Assembly (NCBI RefSeq): GCF_964204645.1
Contig: NC_134027.1
Coordinates: 10,156,485 to 10,220,484 of the forward strand
Direction of reading: 5' to 3'
Length of the DNA stretch: 64,000 nucleotides
From: Tubulanus polymorphus
Lineage: Eukaryota > Nemertea > Palaeonemertea > Tubulaniformes > Tubulanidae
A program made the translations under genes and the position numbers. A model generated the notes under the pieces. The model had not been told where the DNA came from. It did not search any database and was given only the letters and a program-made list of their open reading frames with translations. Below, piece after piece: positions 32,501 through 43,129 of this stretch; within the stretch, counting starts at the first letter, position 1; the number at the start of each line of letters is the position of its first letter.

Positions 32501-35500
32501 TCTAAGCCCGCTACCTTCTTTGAAGCAGTGTTACTGTAAGCCTGCGAAGAAGCCGCATTCATACAAACTGCCCCTAAAGAACTTTGTGAATGAGTCAATT
32601 CCGCTGCACTGGGAGAATTGTTCTCCCGAACATAGTCAAGCTTTCTACAATCTTGTCTCTGTAATTTGTTCCTTTTCTTGATTACAACTAATCTGTCGCA
32701 AGGATTATTTCTGGGCGCCGTTTTTGAATAGGACGAGACTAGACTGTGATCGGAGGGGATTGCACATGACGAAGTAGGAGGATTGAGTTTCTGATGATTG
32801 CTTGATTTGATGACCGGTCTGGTTAAGAGAAGATCGGCACTTTGTGGTTTTCGTATGAACCTTCTCGATGGACTTTTTCCGTTTGTTCCAGTGGATGTTG
32901 AGGAAGCGAAACAAGAAATCCTTTTCTTTTTAGATGGCTTCGTCGTTTTATGTTCATGACCACTTTGATGGGAGGCAGCCGGTTTGCGTTTGACATTCCC
33001 TTCACTATTTTTAGCATTCTTTATTAAATCTGAAAAGAAAGATTGAAAGTCATAGTAGCGTCAGGCCCGTACACAGCCTCTATTTTGGTTGGCCATGGAT
33101 TTAGATAACACAGCCACAGGAACTTATTTAACAGCGTAGCCAACCAGCGAGCAACGTGTCCACTATCAGCCCATTGCTGAATTTGAGCTGAAAAAGAGCT
33201 GAATTATGAGCGGAAAATGGACTGAAAATGAGCTGGAAATAAGCAGAAAATTGTGTGGCTGAAAACCAGCTGAAAAAAGGCGGAATTTATATATGAAAAT
33301 CAGCAGAATTTATTGAAATATTTTCTGGCTGAAATTGAGCTGAAAAAGAGCTTAATTTGGTACTCCACAGTGTTCTATTTCAGCTGATATTCAGCTCAAT
33401 TTCAGCCTGAAATTCCTAATGCTTTAGAGTTGCATTATCATTAACAAAAAAAACTTCATTGTTTAAAGTTATGTTTGATTAATCCTACTTCAAAGTTCAT
33501 GGAAGAAAGGAGTCCAAGATTAATTAGGTATAGTGATACTCCAATATACTTTGTTGATTGCTGCAGGGGAGATCCAGGCTGGGAGAAAGGGGGATTGATT
33601 CAGCTCATATGACAAGGGCACCTCATTACTCGTGGAGGGAGCTATTAAATATAGTCCCAATTGACAAGTTATTCGGCCATTTGCTCGGCCAAGCATTGTA
33701 TCAGAAAGCCGAGTGATTGATTAATTCGACAATCCACTCGGCCAAGCTAGTAAAAGTTAATAAGAAGAGCTCTTATCAGTTCTATGAGGGCTTATGTTAC
33801 GATTATGTTGATCCTGAAGTTATGCAGTCTGCTGTTACTAGTACAAGATTACAAATGTTGATTTTGAGAAGAAAGTTCTTCCTGTTAAGGTGAGAACCTT
33901 TTAAAGAAATTGCATTTTACCTTTTTATTCAACTGTCCTGGAAGATCATATTCATCAAATGTTACATTAATAGGAACTAGCTGTGATTGTGATATTTATT
34001 GCTGCACTTTTGTAGTGTAAATATTTTTCAGAGAAAATTTATTCTAATTCATGTTTGTCCAATATTGATTTTCATGTCAAAGTTGGCTCCGCAACCAAAG
34101 TGGCAATAAAAGATGCTAAACTGAGTTTCTACAATGATTGTCAAACTCTTCTATTGAGACTTTCTATGAAGATGAGTTAGTCAAAATCGCATCGAAAAAG
34201 AGACGCCTCGAAACGGACATTATTTCATTGAATTCAACTTCAGGAACACTCGCAGACCCTGCTGGGGAGAAAAGAGCGCTTTCCCTTCTTACACAATCGA
34301 ATACATTACAAAGACGTGCAAAAGACAAAGCCAGTGAACTGTCTGTTGTGGAAGAAGAAATGAAAACTCTAAACGCAATTTCACAGATTTGAGCATAGAC
34401 ATTCTAATCGTGAGGAATATCATTGTTACTTTTGTGAATATGAACACAGTGCAGAATAAATATGGGTTTTTGTTAATACATATGGTTATATGCTTTTGAT
34501 TTTTGTTTTTAGTTAGAGTAGAAACACCGTGTTGATAATTTATTATAATTGGACCCTAAAATTTAGGTTATCATCTAAAAAACCCTAAAAAAGCCCTAAA
34601 ATTCTGGTAAGACCAATCTGTAGGAACCATGAGACTATCATATACCTGGTGGAGGGCTCCCAATTCCTTTGCAAGAGGTTTCGGAGTCCTCCTGCTGAAA
34701 ATTTTGAGAATTAAGGTACAATTTTAGTGCATATTACAGCTTTAAAAAGTACTGTGGACTTTTGTCATAGATCAATGTCAGGTGGAATTTTTCACGTGCG
34801 ATTTTCAAAAGGGCACTTGATCAGAAAAGGGGGAAAAATAGAGACCCCCCGAATCCCTTCTGGATCTGTACCTGTGCTGTTGCTATTGTTTAAAAAATCA
34901 GAAAACTAAGGCAGGAAGACCACGCAAAAATTACGTCATAATAGGGATGCCGTGTCACCACAGACACCGTGGTACGAAATCGAGCCAATAGATGGCTTAT
35001 GATGACAAGCAACGCGACGCCTACCGACACAACTGGGTTTATCGCCTACAAGAAGCCGCTAGTTGCTGCTCTATCGGTTCAACATAGACTGTAAGTTGGG
35101 CTGCGATCGCGGTTGCTCCGTAGGCGTCGTTGCTTGTCGACATAAGCCAGCTTTTAAGGAAGCGGCATTCCAGAATAGTTCAGCCTCGATTTGAAAACGC
35201 TAATTAGTCCAAATCGAGGCTGAAAGAATTGTTGTTAATTTTCCGCTCAAAATCAGCTAAGGGAACTCAGCAGAAAATGAGCGGAAAATAAGCGGAAAGG
35301 GGGACACGTTCCGCTCAAATTCAGCTCATTTTCAGTATACTACAAATGTTAAATTCCGCTCATTTTCAGTGAATTTCCACTCAAATTCAGCTATTTTTCA
35401 GCATTGAATTTTCCGCTCATTTTCCGCACTCTCAATGGACTGATAGTGGTCGCACGAAGCCCGTTGCCAAGCCCTTGCATTTCAGTCACAGACTTTCCGC

Positions 35501-35765
35501 AATTCCTTTTTTTATTCACTTAGCCCCTCATCAGATTCTTGTTCCCAGTTACAAGTAGTTACCACTGGTTACACCAACACCACTCACACATCACAGAAGT
35601 AGCAAAACCAATTCGACTTGTGTGATTAATTGCCGCATTGGATGATAACGACTGGCCAAAAACTAACCAACCAGTCCAGATCCACCACGACCACCACGGT
35701 GATCATTCTTAAATCTTACCCGCAAGATATTTGATCTCCTTGTATAACTCAGCGTTTTCGTCCAT
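26505..35765 (-). CDS. ZC3H3: ZC3H3, CCCH-type mRNA export/polyadenylation factor
   Basis: ZC3H3 (Smicl) is a nuclear factor linking polyadenylation with mRNA export. Eleven coding exons join in phase: 35765-35720, 33029-31833, 31128-30996, 29803-29610, 29304-29152, 28788-28647, 28329-28174, 27885-27690, 27621-27470, 27100-26949 and 26566-26505, giving about 860 aa (948 in human). The N-terminus MDENAELYKEIKYLADLI matches the human coiled start. The 1.2-kb exon is a Ser/Lys-rich disordered region with [KR]xKY-type motifs (SKYSMK, SRYKLVRR, KTKYSIQRK). YVMINGYLYKSNSTKLVK matches the vertebrate GGVLYKVSANKLSK region. Five CCCH fingers follow (C-x8-C-x5-C-x3-H first; then x7-x4-x3 twice, x7-x5-x3, x8-x5-x3), beginning YCLFYNRFGKC. 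The tail LRIRPIF matches human LHIKPRL. Intron 1 holds a CACTA element; others hold hAT and TTAA elements. The 29803 acceptor is the least certain edge. Confidence 0.93.
26681..26926. mobile_element. hAT-like MITE in the last ZC3H3 intron
   Basis: Ends CAGGGGCGGATCTAGG and CCTAGATCCGCCCCTG are perfect 16-bp inverted repeats of the hAT MITE type. AAATA flanks both sides but is not a clean 8-bp duplication. 246 bp, non-coding; it occupies most of the intron and ends 23 bp from the neighbouring exon. Confidence 0.8.
28840..29026. repeat. Foldback MITE, 'CCACAGTT' family, copy 2
   Basis: GGACCCAGTTCCACAGTTGT on the left and AACAGTGGAACTGGATCC on the right are inverted; TTTTGACTCAGAGTTAACTC inside is shared with 6331-6445. 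It lies in a ZC3H3 intron. Confidence 0.65.
30013..30878 (-). mobile_element. hAT-like element with a BED-like zinc-finger frame
   Basis: Ends CAGAGATGCTAG and CTAGCATCTCTG are inverted 12-mers, extended by TTCCGGAATT-rich subterminal sequence on both sides. The flanks TATCATTC and GATCATTC agree at 7 of 8 positions if the end is shifted by one base, compatible with an hAT 8-bp duplication. A reading frame for a BED-like finger is inside (30146-30409) but no transposase catalytic core is present, so the element is deleted. A 13-bp-arm hairpin (AAGATGATAT...ATATCATCTT) is at 30495-30530. It lies in a ZC3H3 intron. Confidence 0.7.
30146..30409 (-). pseudogene. BED-like zinc-finger fragment of a transposase
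   Basis: An 87-codon minus-strand frame with YCVVCKDQVKYGSCGKKDIL followed by RHPDSARHK: C-x2-C-x16-H-x5-H. This is the pattern seen at the N-terminus of many hAT transposases and their domesticated relatives. The frame stops at 30146 and nothing resembling the catalytic or dimerisation regions follows, so it is a fragment. Assignment rests on the motif and on its place inside an element with hAT-like ends. Confidence 0.6.
31267..31749. mobile_element. TTAA-type MITE
   Basis: TTAAAGGGTAACTGTGCACA at the left and GTGCAGTTCCCCTTTAA at the right are inverted, each beginning or ending in TTAA, as for piggyBac- or Kolobok-derived elements. 483 bp with no credible protein; the 90-codon frame at 31280-31552 is not supported by any motif. 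ZC3H3 intron between exons 2 and 3. Confidence 0.7.
33161..35448. mobile_element. CACTA (EnSpm-type) DNA transposon, deleted
   Basis: Ends CACTATCAGCCCATTG and CAATGGACTGATAGTG are 16-bp inverted repeats with one mismatch, and both are flanked by GTC (33158-33160 and 35449-35451), a 3-bp target duplication as expected for CACTA elements. The 250 bp inside each end are filled with repeated subterminal motifs (GCTGAAAA, GAGCGGAAAAT and complements), another hallmark. The 2.29-kb body carries only one plausible frame (34138-34392) and a nested foldback (about 34991-35152, arms around GACAAGCAACG). No transposase core was seen, so it depends on a copy elsewhere. It makes up most of ZC3H3 intron 1. 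Confidence 0.85.
34138..34392 (+). CDS. Coiled-coil ORF inside the CACTA element
   Basis: 84 codons, starting MSNSSIETFYEDELVKIASK and continuing through KKRRLETDI, SLLTQSNTLQRRAKDKA and ELSVVEEEMKTLNAI. The heptad-like pattern of Leu/Ile with Lys/Glu suggests a coiled coil. The SNTLQRRAKDK segment recalls uncharacterised proteins associated with invertebrate transposons, though I cannot name a family. An upstream ACAATG context is acceptable for translation. It might be the last exon of a longer element gene. Confidence 0.45.
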   Translation: MSNSSIETFYEDELVKIASKKRRLETDIISLNSTSGTLADPAGEKRALSLLTQSNTLQRRAKDKASELSVVEEEMKTLNAISQI

Positions 35766-36194
35766 TGTTCAGTGGTACCGCAACGAATGCTGTCTTTTTT
35801 ATTTGAAAGATGACGTGTGTATTATATATTATATTTGTAAGGGTTGCCTGTAGGTGGCACTGACCAGTTTTTAGATTGGTTGCCATTCGAATTGCGCACC
35901 AGCAACAACCTGTTTATCATCCTATGTCTTTTGATTTCTGACCATTTTCTGCATTCACTATTTTGTATTTTCTATTTGTTACATAGAAACTGCTTTGTTA
36001 TAAATCCCATCCAAGTATGCAAGATCAATATAATGAATTGAATTAACCCTTGATTTGAGCCTCCACGTCTTCGGTTATTAAGCGACGAAGTTGTTTTTAT
36101 ACCTTTTCGAACAAACTAGGGCCCTAATTTTACTTCAACGACTTCTTTACATTTCTTTTGATCGGGCGTAAAGCGTGACAAACTGCGGTAAAAC
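35766..36194. promoter_or_regulatory. Bidirectional promoter, ZC3H3 / PPIL1
   Basis: The start codons of ZC3H3 (minus, 35765) and PPIL1 (plus, 36195) face away from each other across 429 bp that must hold both promoters and 5'UTRs. No TATA box in a suitable position was seen. ATTATATATTATATT at about 35820 and a conspicuous CACTGACCAGTTTTTAG are noted only as landmarks. The proximity suggests co-expression of two RNA-processing genes. Confidence 0.6.
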
Positions 36195-37907
36195 ATGTCT
36201 GGAATTCCGCCGTCGAACTGGCAGCCTCCCAATGTCACAGTAGACACGTCGTAAGTGATTCCTTCTATTCTATTCTAATTTCGAAATGGATATGTTGCCG
36301 TGGTCCGTATACCGGCAAAGTATTTACTTCCGCTATTTTACCGTACATTATTACTATATATGTAGTATTAATTAATAAAAAGTAACCATAAAATTATTAT
36401 ATTGGGTTTAGGGTTTCGATAGGGTTAGTGTCGAGAGGGTGAGAAGAGGGTCCAGGGACCAGAGGGTTCCGTTTTACCCCCTAGGAGATAGGATTAGGGA
36501 TAGGATTAGAGTAAGGTGAGGTACTATAGATAGTTAAAACATTCGGTTGGTTTTCAGCAAGCTCGGTGGTCTAGTGGTATGGCGCTGCGCTTGGAACTGT
36601 AGGCCCAGCGCAATATATAATGATTGGACGCTCAATAATACGTGTTGTATAACTGTTATACCTTCAGTTTTTGTTTGTTTGTATGATTTCAGTATGGGAT
36701 CGTTTATCGTCGAACTGTATTGGAATCACGCTCCGAATACGTGTCGAAACTTTGCTGAATTAGCGAGGCGTGGATACTACAATGGCATCAAATTTCATCG
36801 AATCATTTCTAATTTCATGATTCAAGGTGGAGACCCAACTGGAACAGGTAGGTTCCGTCAACTTGTGTTGTGTAGATAATCGAATTCACTGCTTGGACAT
36901 TGAAAAAGTGAAAGTAATACTCGCTTAAACTGTGGACTCGATGATTTCTTATTTATAGGATGTGGAGGCGCCTCTATCTATGGTAAAACGTTTAAGGACG
37001 AAATTCACCCCGATTTAAAACACACAGGTATAAACACATCCTCCCCCGGCAGGGATTCGAACCTGATGGCATCGAGATTGCCACGGCACGAAACCCTGCC
37101 ATAATCGACCGAGTGCGCAGATACATGCGCAGTTCAGACGATGTGATTTTTAGCCAATCAGAAATCCCGTTTTATTTTAGCCCGGGTTTTCCCATTTATA
37201 GTTCTTCCTTGAAATTTGCCTCAACGATTATACAATGAGCAATCTGATTGGTGCCGCCAGTTTTCGTTCGGAAAGCCGCGCATGTACCTGCGCACCCAGT
37301 CTACTGATGCAGGGGTTCGTGCCGTGGCTGAGTGTAGCGAGTAGCGATGCCATCAGGTTCGAGTCCCTGCAGAGGGAGGATGGTATAAACAATACGTTAA
37401 AGAATGTTGGAACTCTGTGAAAATGAAGATTAGAATAACCTTGTTGTTTTCAAACTTCGGAAATATTTCATATGCATTTAGACAGTTGGATCCGGTCAAC
37501 TCGGATAAACCGTTCAATTTGGATGTTAATTGAAATATTTCTGTGATACTATTTATGAAATACATAATATCCAATTCAGACACATTCCTACGGCCCCAAG
37601 AAATCATCCGACTTGAGGCCTGTTTGTAAATGAATCTTTCAGGGTGTATCTATAAAAAAAGTTACTGTATGTTACTATTTTAGGAGCTGGAATTCTCTCG
37701 ATGGCAAACAGTGGGCCGGATACGAATGGCAGTCAGTTCTTCATTACTTTAGCTCCGACGCAGTGGCTGGACAAGAAACACGCAATTTTTGGACGTATCT
37801 CCGCTGGAATGAAAGTGATAAATCGAATCGGTTTGGCGGACACCGACGGGAACGATCACCCGCGCGACGAGATCAAAATCGTCAAAGCGTATATCACACC
37901 GAATTGA
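36195..37907 (+). CDS. PPIL1: PPIL1, spliceosomal cyclophilin
   Basis: PPIL1 is a single-domain peptidyl-prolyl isomerase of the activated spliceosome, partner of SNW1/SKIP. Four exons in phase: 36195-36250, 36693-36847, 36959-37027 and 37684-37907, giving 167 aa (166 in human). N-terminal [18 protein letters not shown] is specific to PPIL1 rather than cyclophilin A. Active-site features are present: [29 protein letters not shown] and [13 protein letters not shown]. The residue after GTG is Cys ([11 protein letters not shown]), where vertebrate PPIL1 has Arg. The 5' splice site of intron 3 (GTATAAACA) was duplicated by a transposon inserted directly after it (37037-37382). Overlapping AATAAA signals at 38081-38091 are likely poly(A) sites. 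Confidence 0.97.
37037..37382. mobile_element. Palindromic element with 9-bp duplication at a splice site
   Basis: The element begins CATCCTCC and ends GGAGGATG. Its two halves are inverted copies (about 150 bp each, moderately diverged), with B-box-like GGTTCGAATCCC (left, minus) and GGTTCGAGTCCC (right, plus). It is flanked by perfect copies of GTATAAACA at 37028-37036 and 37383-37391. Long inverted repeats with a 9-bp duplication fit Mutator-like (MULE) elements. The left copy is the PPIL1 exon 3 donor. Another element with CATCCTC ends and a 9-bp duplication is at 48246-48486. Confidence 0.8.
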
Positions 37908-40867
37908 TCAGAAGCCATCAATGGGCAGAAAAAAACTATCAAGCATTTATTTTCATGAAGGTTTTTTCGACATATAATAAATAACATGAGTCTGACGATT
38001 AATGATGATGTCTTGATTCTACGTGATGTACTAGTGTCCGATCCTCAGTCATTTCACTTGTTTTTATATCTATTTTTAGAAATAAAATAAAAATATTAAG
38101 TCAGCATAATCGAGTCTTTATCTTGTTGATCATCTGCTTTTTCATTACGATTGCGATTGGAGATCACGAAAATATATGAAATTTTACATTGAAATTTGAG
38201 AAGGGAATAAATGTACTTAGGTAAGGAGCCAAGTTAACATATCAGACAGGTAGACTCGTCAGTAATGTCCATGTTCACAGATGTAGATTGTTTCTTTGAG
38301 AAATACATGTATCGATAATTGTTAATAGCACATGGAATTTGGATTACCTAGTGATTGTTCTCATCGCCAGGGTAAGTTTCTATTTGACTACGGCGTCACA
38401 CTCGAGTGCAGAGTTGTACCCGACAACATTTTCTAATTACGACAAGTGGTTTCTGTATTTGATCACAAAGGGCCAGGGATCAGATATCCGACCGAGCATT
38501 TAACCAAGCGGCATGGTGTCCCAAAATTTCATCCATATGTAAGAAAATATTCGTCAACGGCAACTTCAGAGACAATACATGAAGATTGAACAAATAAATA
38601 TTTAACCAATCAACAGTATTTTATTCGCTTGATTTGGAAATCTACTTTAACAGAACAGACTATTTTGCCATACATTTTCTTCATAACATTTCTTATACGG
38701 GTAAAGAGCAACCAGACTAAGCATGCATCCAGCAGTATCCCAGTTTATATCTGACAGTGGCCCACAGACCATTTTTTCCCTACCCCACCTGAGCTCAACA
38801 CCAACTCACAAATTAGACATGTAAACAAGAAATACCTTTGTTAGTAATGATATTTCTTATTCGCACGTTTTCCTCAAATCTCGGCATGACCAAATGCACG
38901 TGTCAATTTGGTATCAAGTTTATCTTGAGCTTTTTTCTAAAGCATCAGCTTGCTCTCTACCCCTTGAAGGCTTTCAACACTGTACAATATGTAGAAATAC
39001 TCAGATTCATCAACCGAATAACAAAACCCATTTCAGATCAACTCTTGATCTTATCGATCTCGGAACTAAAATTAAATGCATTTTTCCATTGGAATGGCTA
39101 ACATGATATAAAATACATACGATCTATTTAACTTTAAAACTTCAGTAATCATCTACCTTGTACAAGGTAAGGCGCAATTATTTTGTGTTCAAAATGGCCT
39201 CAAAGTTTCTTCAAATTTTAGTTCAACCGAAACTCATTGTTACCACAGGAGTGTGCAAGGTTTAACAACAGGAATCTGCTTCCCAAAAATGGCAAATTTA
39301 CTGAGCATTGTCCACCCTAAAAAATACTCTCAAAGATCCTGATTAGAGTGACCTGGAAGCAGGCTCTAATCTACCAGGTCACGGAGAAAAAAAAAACATT
39401 AATTATAAGTGTTGTCTCAAACAATAAATCTTATCTGTATTCACTTACGGTAAGTAGATATGGAATAATACATCAGCATTAAATATCATATACGCTTCAG
39501 TGAGAGTTGGTTTTGAAAACCCATATGGACTAGGTAGAATCAAAAATGCATAAAGATGTATTTTTGGTAGAATGTATACTAATAGTTGTGTTTCCATAAA
39601 GTTATTGCACACAAAATCAAACTCTTAAATTTTCGAATTCTTAATACCTGGAGATAGCAGTTTGTGAACAGAAAGACAATTAATCTATGCGAACTGAGTA
39701 ATGTACCAACTATGTCCAATGAAAATATCACTGAAAGTTTACTTTGATAGAATGGCTGATAGTTCGCCGAGCGGTGAAATTGAGATTTTAAGAGATGCAA
39801 TTTATCAACATTATTTCTAATTAGCAATATATAATATATATATCCCACCCCAAAAAATTATTCACAACATCGGGTTCACCTTATTTCAAAAATATTATCA
39901 AAAAGCATTCCTTCACAAGAAACTAGCAAACTATAACCTTTTCTTCTAATGCACGCCTCCCAAAATAATCTGGCTCATACAAAAACATTTTTCAGCGTCA
40001 TCCCTAACAATCCTAAACAAACAGCCAATGAGATCAGCTCACTCCCATAAATCTTTTATCTTGCAAAGAAAGACAAAAGGCTTAAAAATTCCATACTAGC
40101 TCTTAGAGATTATAAACTGGTCGCCTTTTCAATTTCGAATTAATCTAAAACTATTTCGAAATTAAAGGCACCGCATCGAACCCAATAACGGCCTACTCGA
40201 CCTAAAGAATTGGCATTCGAACCAAATCGATAATCCATTAAACCAGACGAACACGTCTGGTACTACACATCCAAAACCTTCTCATACTTCCAAATCAAGG
40301 ATCAAACAACAGTAGTTTTATTACATTATCATTGATATGCTGGATTCGCAGCATGTACGGAAGTACAACTTGGACTCGTTGAAGCTACAACTGAAACTAA
40401 CTTTCGAATACAGCCAACTACTTCTAACGCTTTTTATCGATCAAGTCCCTCTATGGGCTGCTTATCTCGATCAAAGCGACGAATTGGTCATCATTATCGG
40501 ATCTTTACCGAGTATATTTGACTCGCGGAGGAATTACACTTACAAGTTTCCCCGTTTACTACAGTAGGGCAGTGCACGGTATTATTTTAAACCCCAGTAA
40601 AGATTAAATAGAGTACACCAAACCCATTTAAAGCAAACTATTTCATACATGCTCGATATCGAAAAATTGCTGTCTGGATTTTACTGTTGGTTTTAGTTAC
40701 AGTAGGCACAACGCTTATTCTACATTTTGCAGTCAAAATCGCGCAAGTCATCACGTATAATCACCTAGGTCATATAAACTTTAAAATCCTGTTAATCCAT
40801 ATCCAAAAAACTTGTCTTTTAAGTTGTAGTTTTTGTCGTACTAGTCACACTTAAAATTTGATGTCGC

Positions 40868-41040
40868 GAGGTAACAATTAAGTGTAGTGGGGATCGCACC
40901 CGGGTCTCGTACATAGACAGCAAGCGTGCTAACCAGTATACCAATAGAACTAGTCCAGTGGTTATACAGCTTGCATACTATATTTACTACGTACTATACT
41001 TCAACGTACTATATAACCGGGTTCGATCCCCGATGAGTGC
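40868..41040. repeat. Head-to-head pair of tRNA-like modules
   Basis: On the minus strand (40950 down to 40880) a module has an A-box-like TGGTATACTGGTTAGCACGC, the anticodon-arm-like TTGCTGTCTATGTACGAG and a B-box-like GGGTGCGATCCCC; it resembles a worn tRNA-Asp(GTC). On the plus strand (40950-41035) a related module has TAGTCCAGTGGTTATACAGC and GGGTTCGATCCCC with an enlarged middle. The two diverge from a common centre. Neither has an intact acceptor stem, so they are not functional tRNA genes; SINE or palindromic-element origin is likely. Confidence 0.6.
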
Positions 41041-43059
41041 GCGTAATTTCACTGTCACTTCTCTTAAACATTACATAGGTGGAGATTGTCATGTGTGCGT
41101 AACATCGATTTCCTTTTCCCAACTATTGAGTAAATCTAATTGCCTAAGTCGCAAGTCCATTTTAAGATTGTCGATAGTAAAATTTAAGCGATTATCAAAA
41201 GCATATTGCTCCATGGGCTATCGATGTCTATGCATCAAATGGAGAAATGGAGAATAAAAAACCAATCGAAACTCAAGTCAACCGCACTACGAATATCCAG
41301 CATTTCAATAATTCCTCAACATAAATTACGATAGATGCTAATAAATACTACAACGCAAATGATTTTTCCCAGACATTGACTGCTAACTAGAAACGGCACT
41401 GATTTTGATGCCAGAAACATGACTAAGCTCAATGATGAATTAAAGAAAATTACGGTGAACTACAGATACAACAGAATTCATCATTGCCAATGATATATTT
41501 CCACCGATATCGAATACTTTCGTCTGGTTCTATCACCGAGAAAAAATCTGTCAGCTAAAATGATTTTTCGAGGAAAACTTTGAAATAGTACCTTCAATTC
41601 GAACTGTTTTTTTCTTCTCTTAAACCTCGGTAAGATCGAAAAATAATTGTGTTCCAATAAACGCGTTTCACCGATGAACAAAACCAATACTAGAAATTTA
41701 AGACAACATCGAACATCGACCAAATGATCTTTTTACCACATCAATTTGAGGAATAACACATTGTATTGTTACACTTAATTTTCAACAAACTTCACTTGCT
41801 CTTTACAACTGATTTCGAGTATTCTAAGCAGTTCGAATAACTATGGCGTCAAACTATCTTTACTAAGGATTGTTCGTCGAGTCATCATGGACTCTGGAGT
41901 CCAAGGTTGAGTATAGTGCAAAATCTAGCAAGAGCATCATTACTTGCATGAAAGCAGAATATTAAAAATCTACGCGCTAATTTAAAAAAATTTCTAACGT
42001 CTTCTTGTTATTAATTGCCTTGTTTCAAAATGTTCTTTTGAGCTGACCATTTTTGGAAGCCCACCGAAGGACTAAGTGCTATGCTAGAAGGACTGGTACC
42101 ACTATTTGTATGTATGTCGTAAAATAAATTCTTTTCAACAAAAATCGAACAAAAAGCCGAACTTCAAAAAATTCTTAAGATATTTTTGTTATTTTGATAA
42201 GAATATGCCCCACACAGCCTTTTTATATCAGGTTTGTTCGAATACCTTCATAATACATGTAAATGTACAATCGTACAGCTACTTTCAAGCTAGTAATTAG
42301 ACGTACCAATAGCATAAATTTTATCACATGATAGATTCTAACTGACCAAATAGTACTTAAGGATCAATGCCCAGATGAGTCAACTTTTAAAAAAGCAGGA
42401 TTGAGAGAATGAGATGTTTGCATTGAGTCAGTCTACAAATTCAATCGGTCTTAAAAAATAGAAACTACCCAGTGATTGAGAAACTACCCAGCGCAAACGA
42501 AATTTGTCAATGGTTCAAACATTGTAACATCATAAGCTAAGTATCTCCGAAGGCTTCTGAAAAGAAACCGAGCATATTAGGTACATTATTCATCTCATAA
42601 CAAATCCTGCTACCGGAATACATGTCGCGACATGTGGATGAAAACTTCAGCGGTATCGGCGACAACCGCCATAATACAAAGCCCATAATCTAGCTGTATC
42701 TCAATTCCGTACGTGTAGATAATTCCGTTTTTATGTTTTCAGTTATGTCTTCGAACCGTTTTATACACGTACCACAAAGTACAAACGCGATATGAAAATA
42801 TGTTTCTTGCTTTGTATCGTCTTAATCATCAAAAACCTCATCTACGTCAAAGCGCACCCCGGAGTTACGGCACTCGACTGACCGTAGAAACAAAACCTTA
42901 CTTCGCATTCTCTACTGTAGATGAGGCTGCTTTATTGAATAAGTTTCACTTAACCGGATTATATATGAAAAAATCAATTACAAAAGTACAAAAATGCCTT
43001 CACACACATATCGACTGCTTTAGTACCGAGATTTGAAGTATACATACAAACATACATAC

Positions 43060-43126
<67 letters not shown>
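43060..43126. repeat. (AT)n microsatellite
   Basis: About 66 bp of TATATA repeats with one interruption near the start, preceded by CATACAAACATACATACAT. Likely length-polymorphic. Confidence 0.95.

Positions 43127-43129
<3 letters not shown>

Noticed and set aside
36551-36615. tRNA-like 5' half (GGTGGTCTAGTGGTATGGCG) in PPIL1 intron 1
   Set aside because: No matching 3' half or B-box follows; too short to call a tRNA or a SINE.
40880-41030. Functional tRNA genes
   Set aside because: A- and B-box-like words exist but acceptor and anticodon stems do not pair, so these are tRNA-like repeat remnants.
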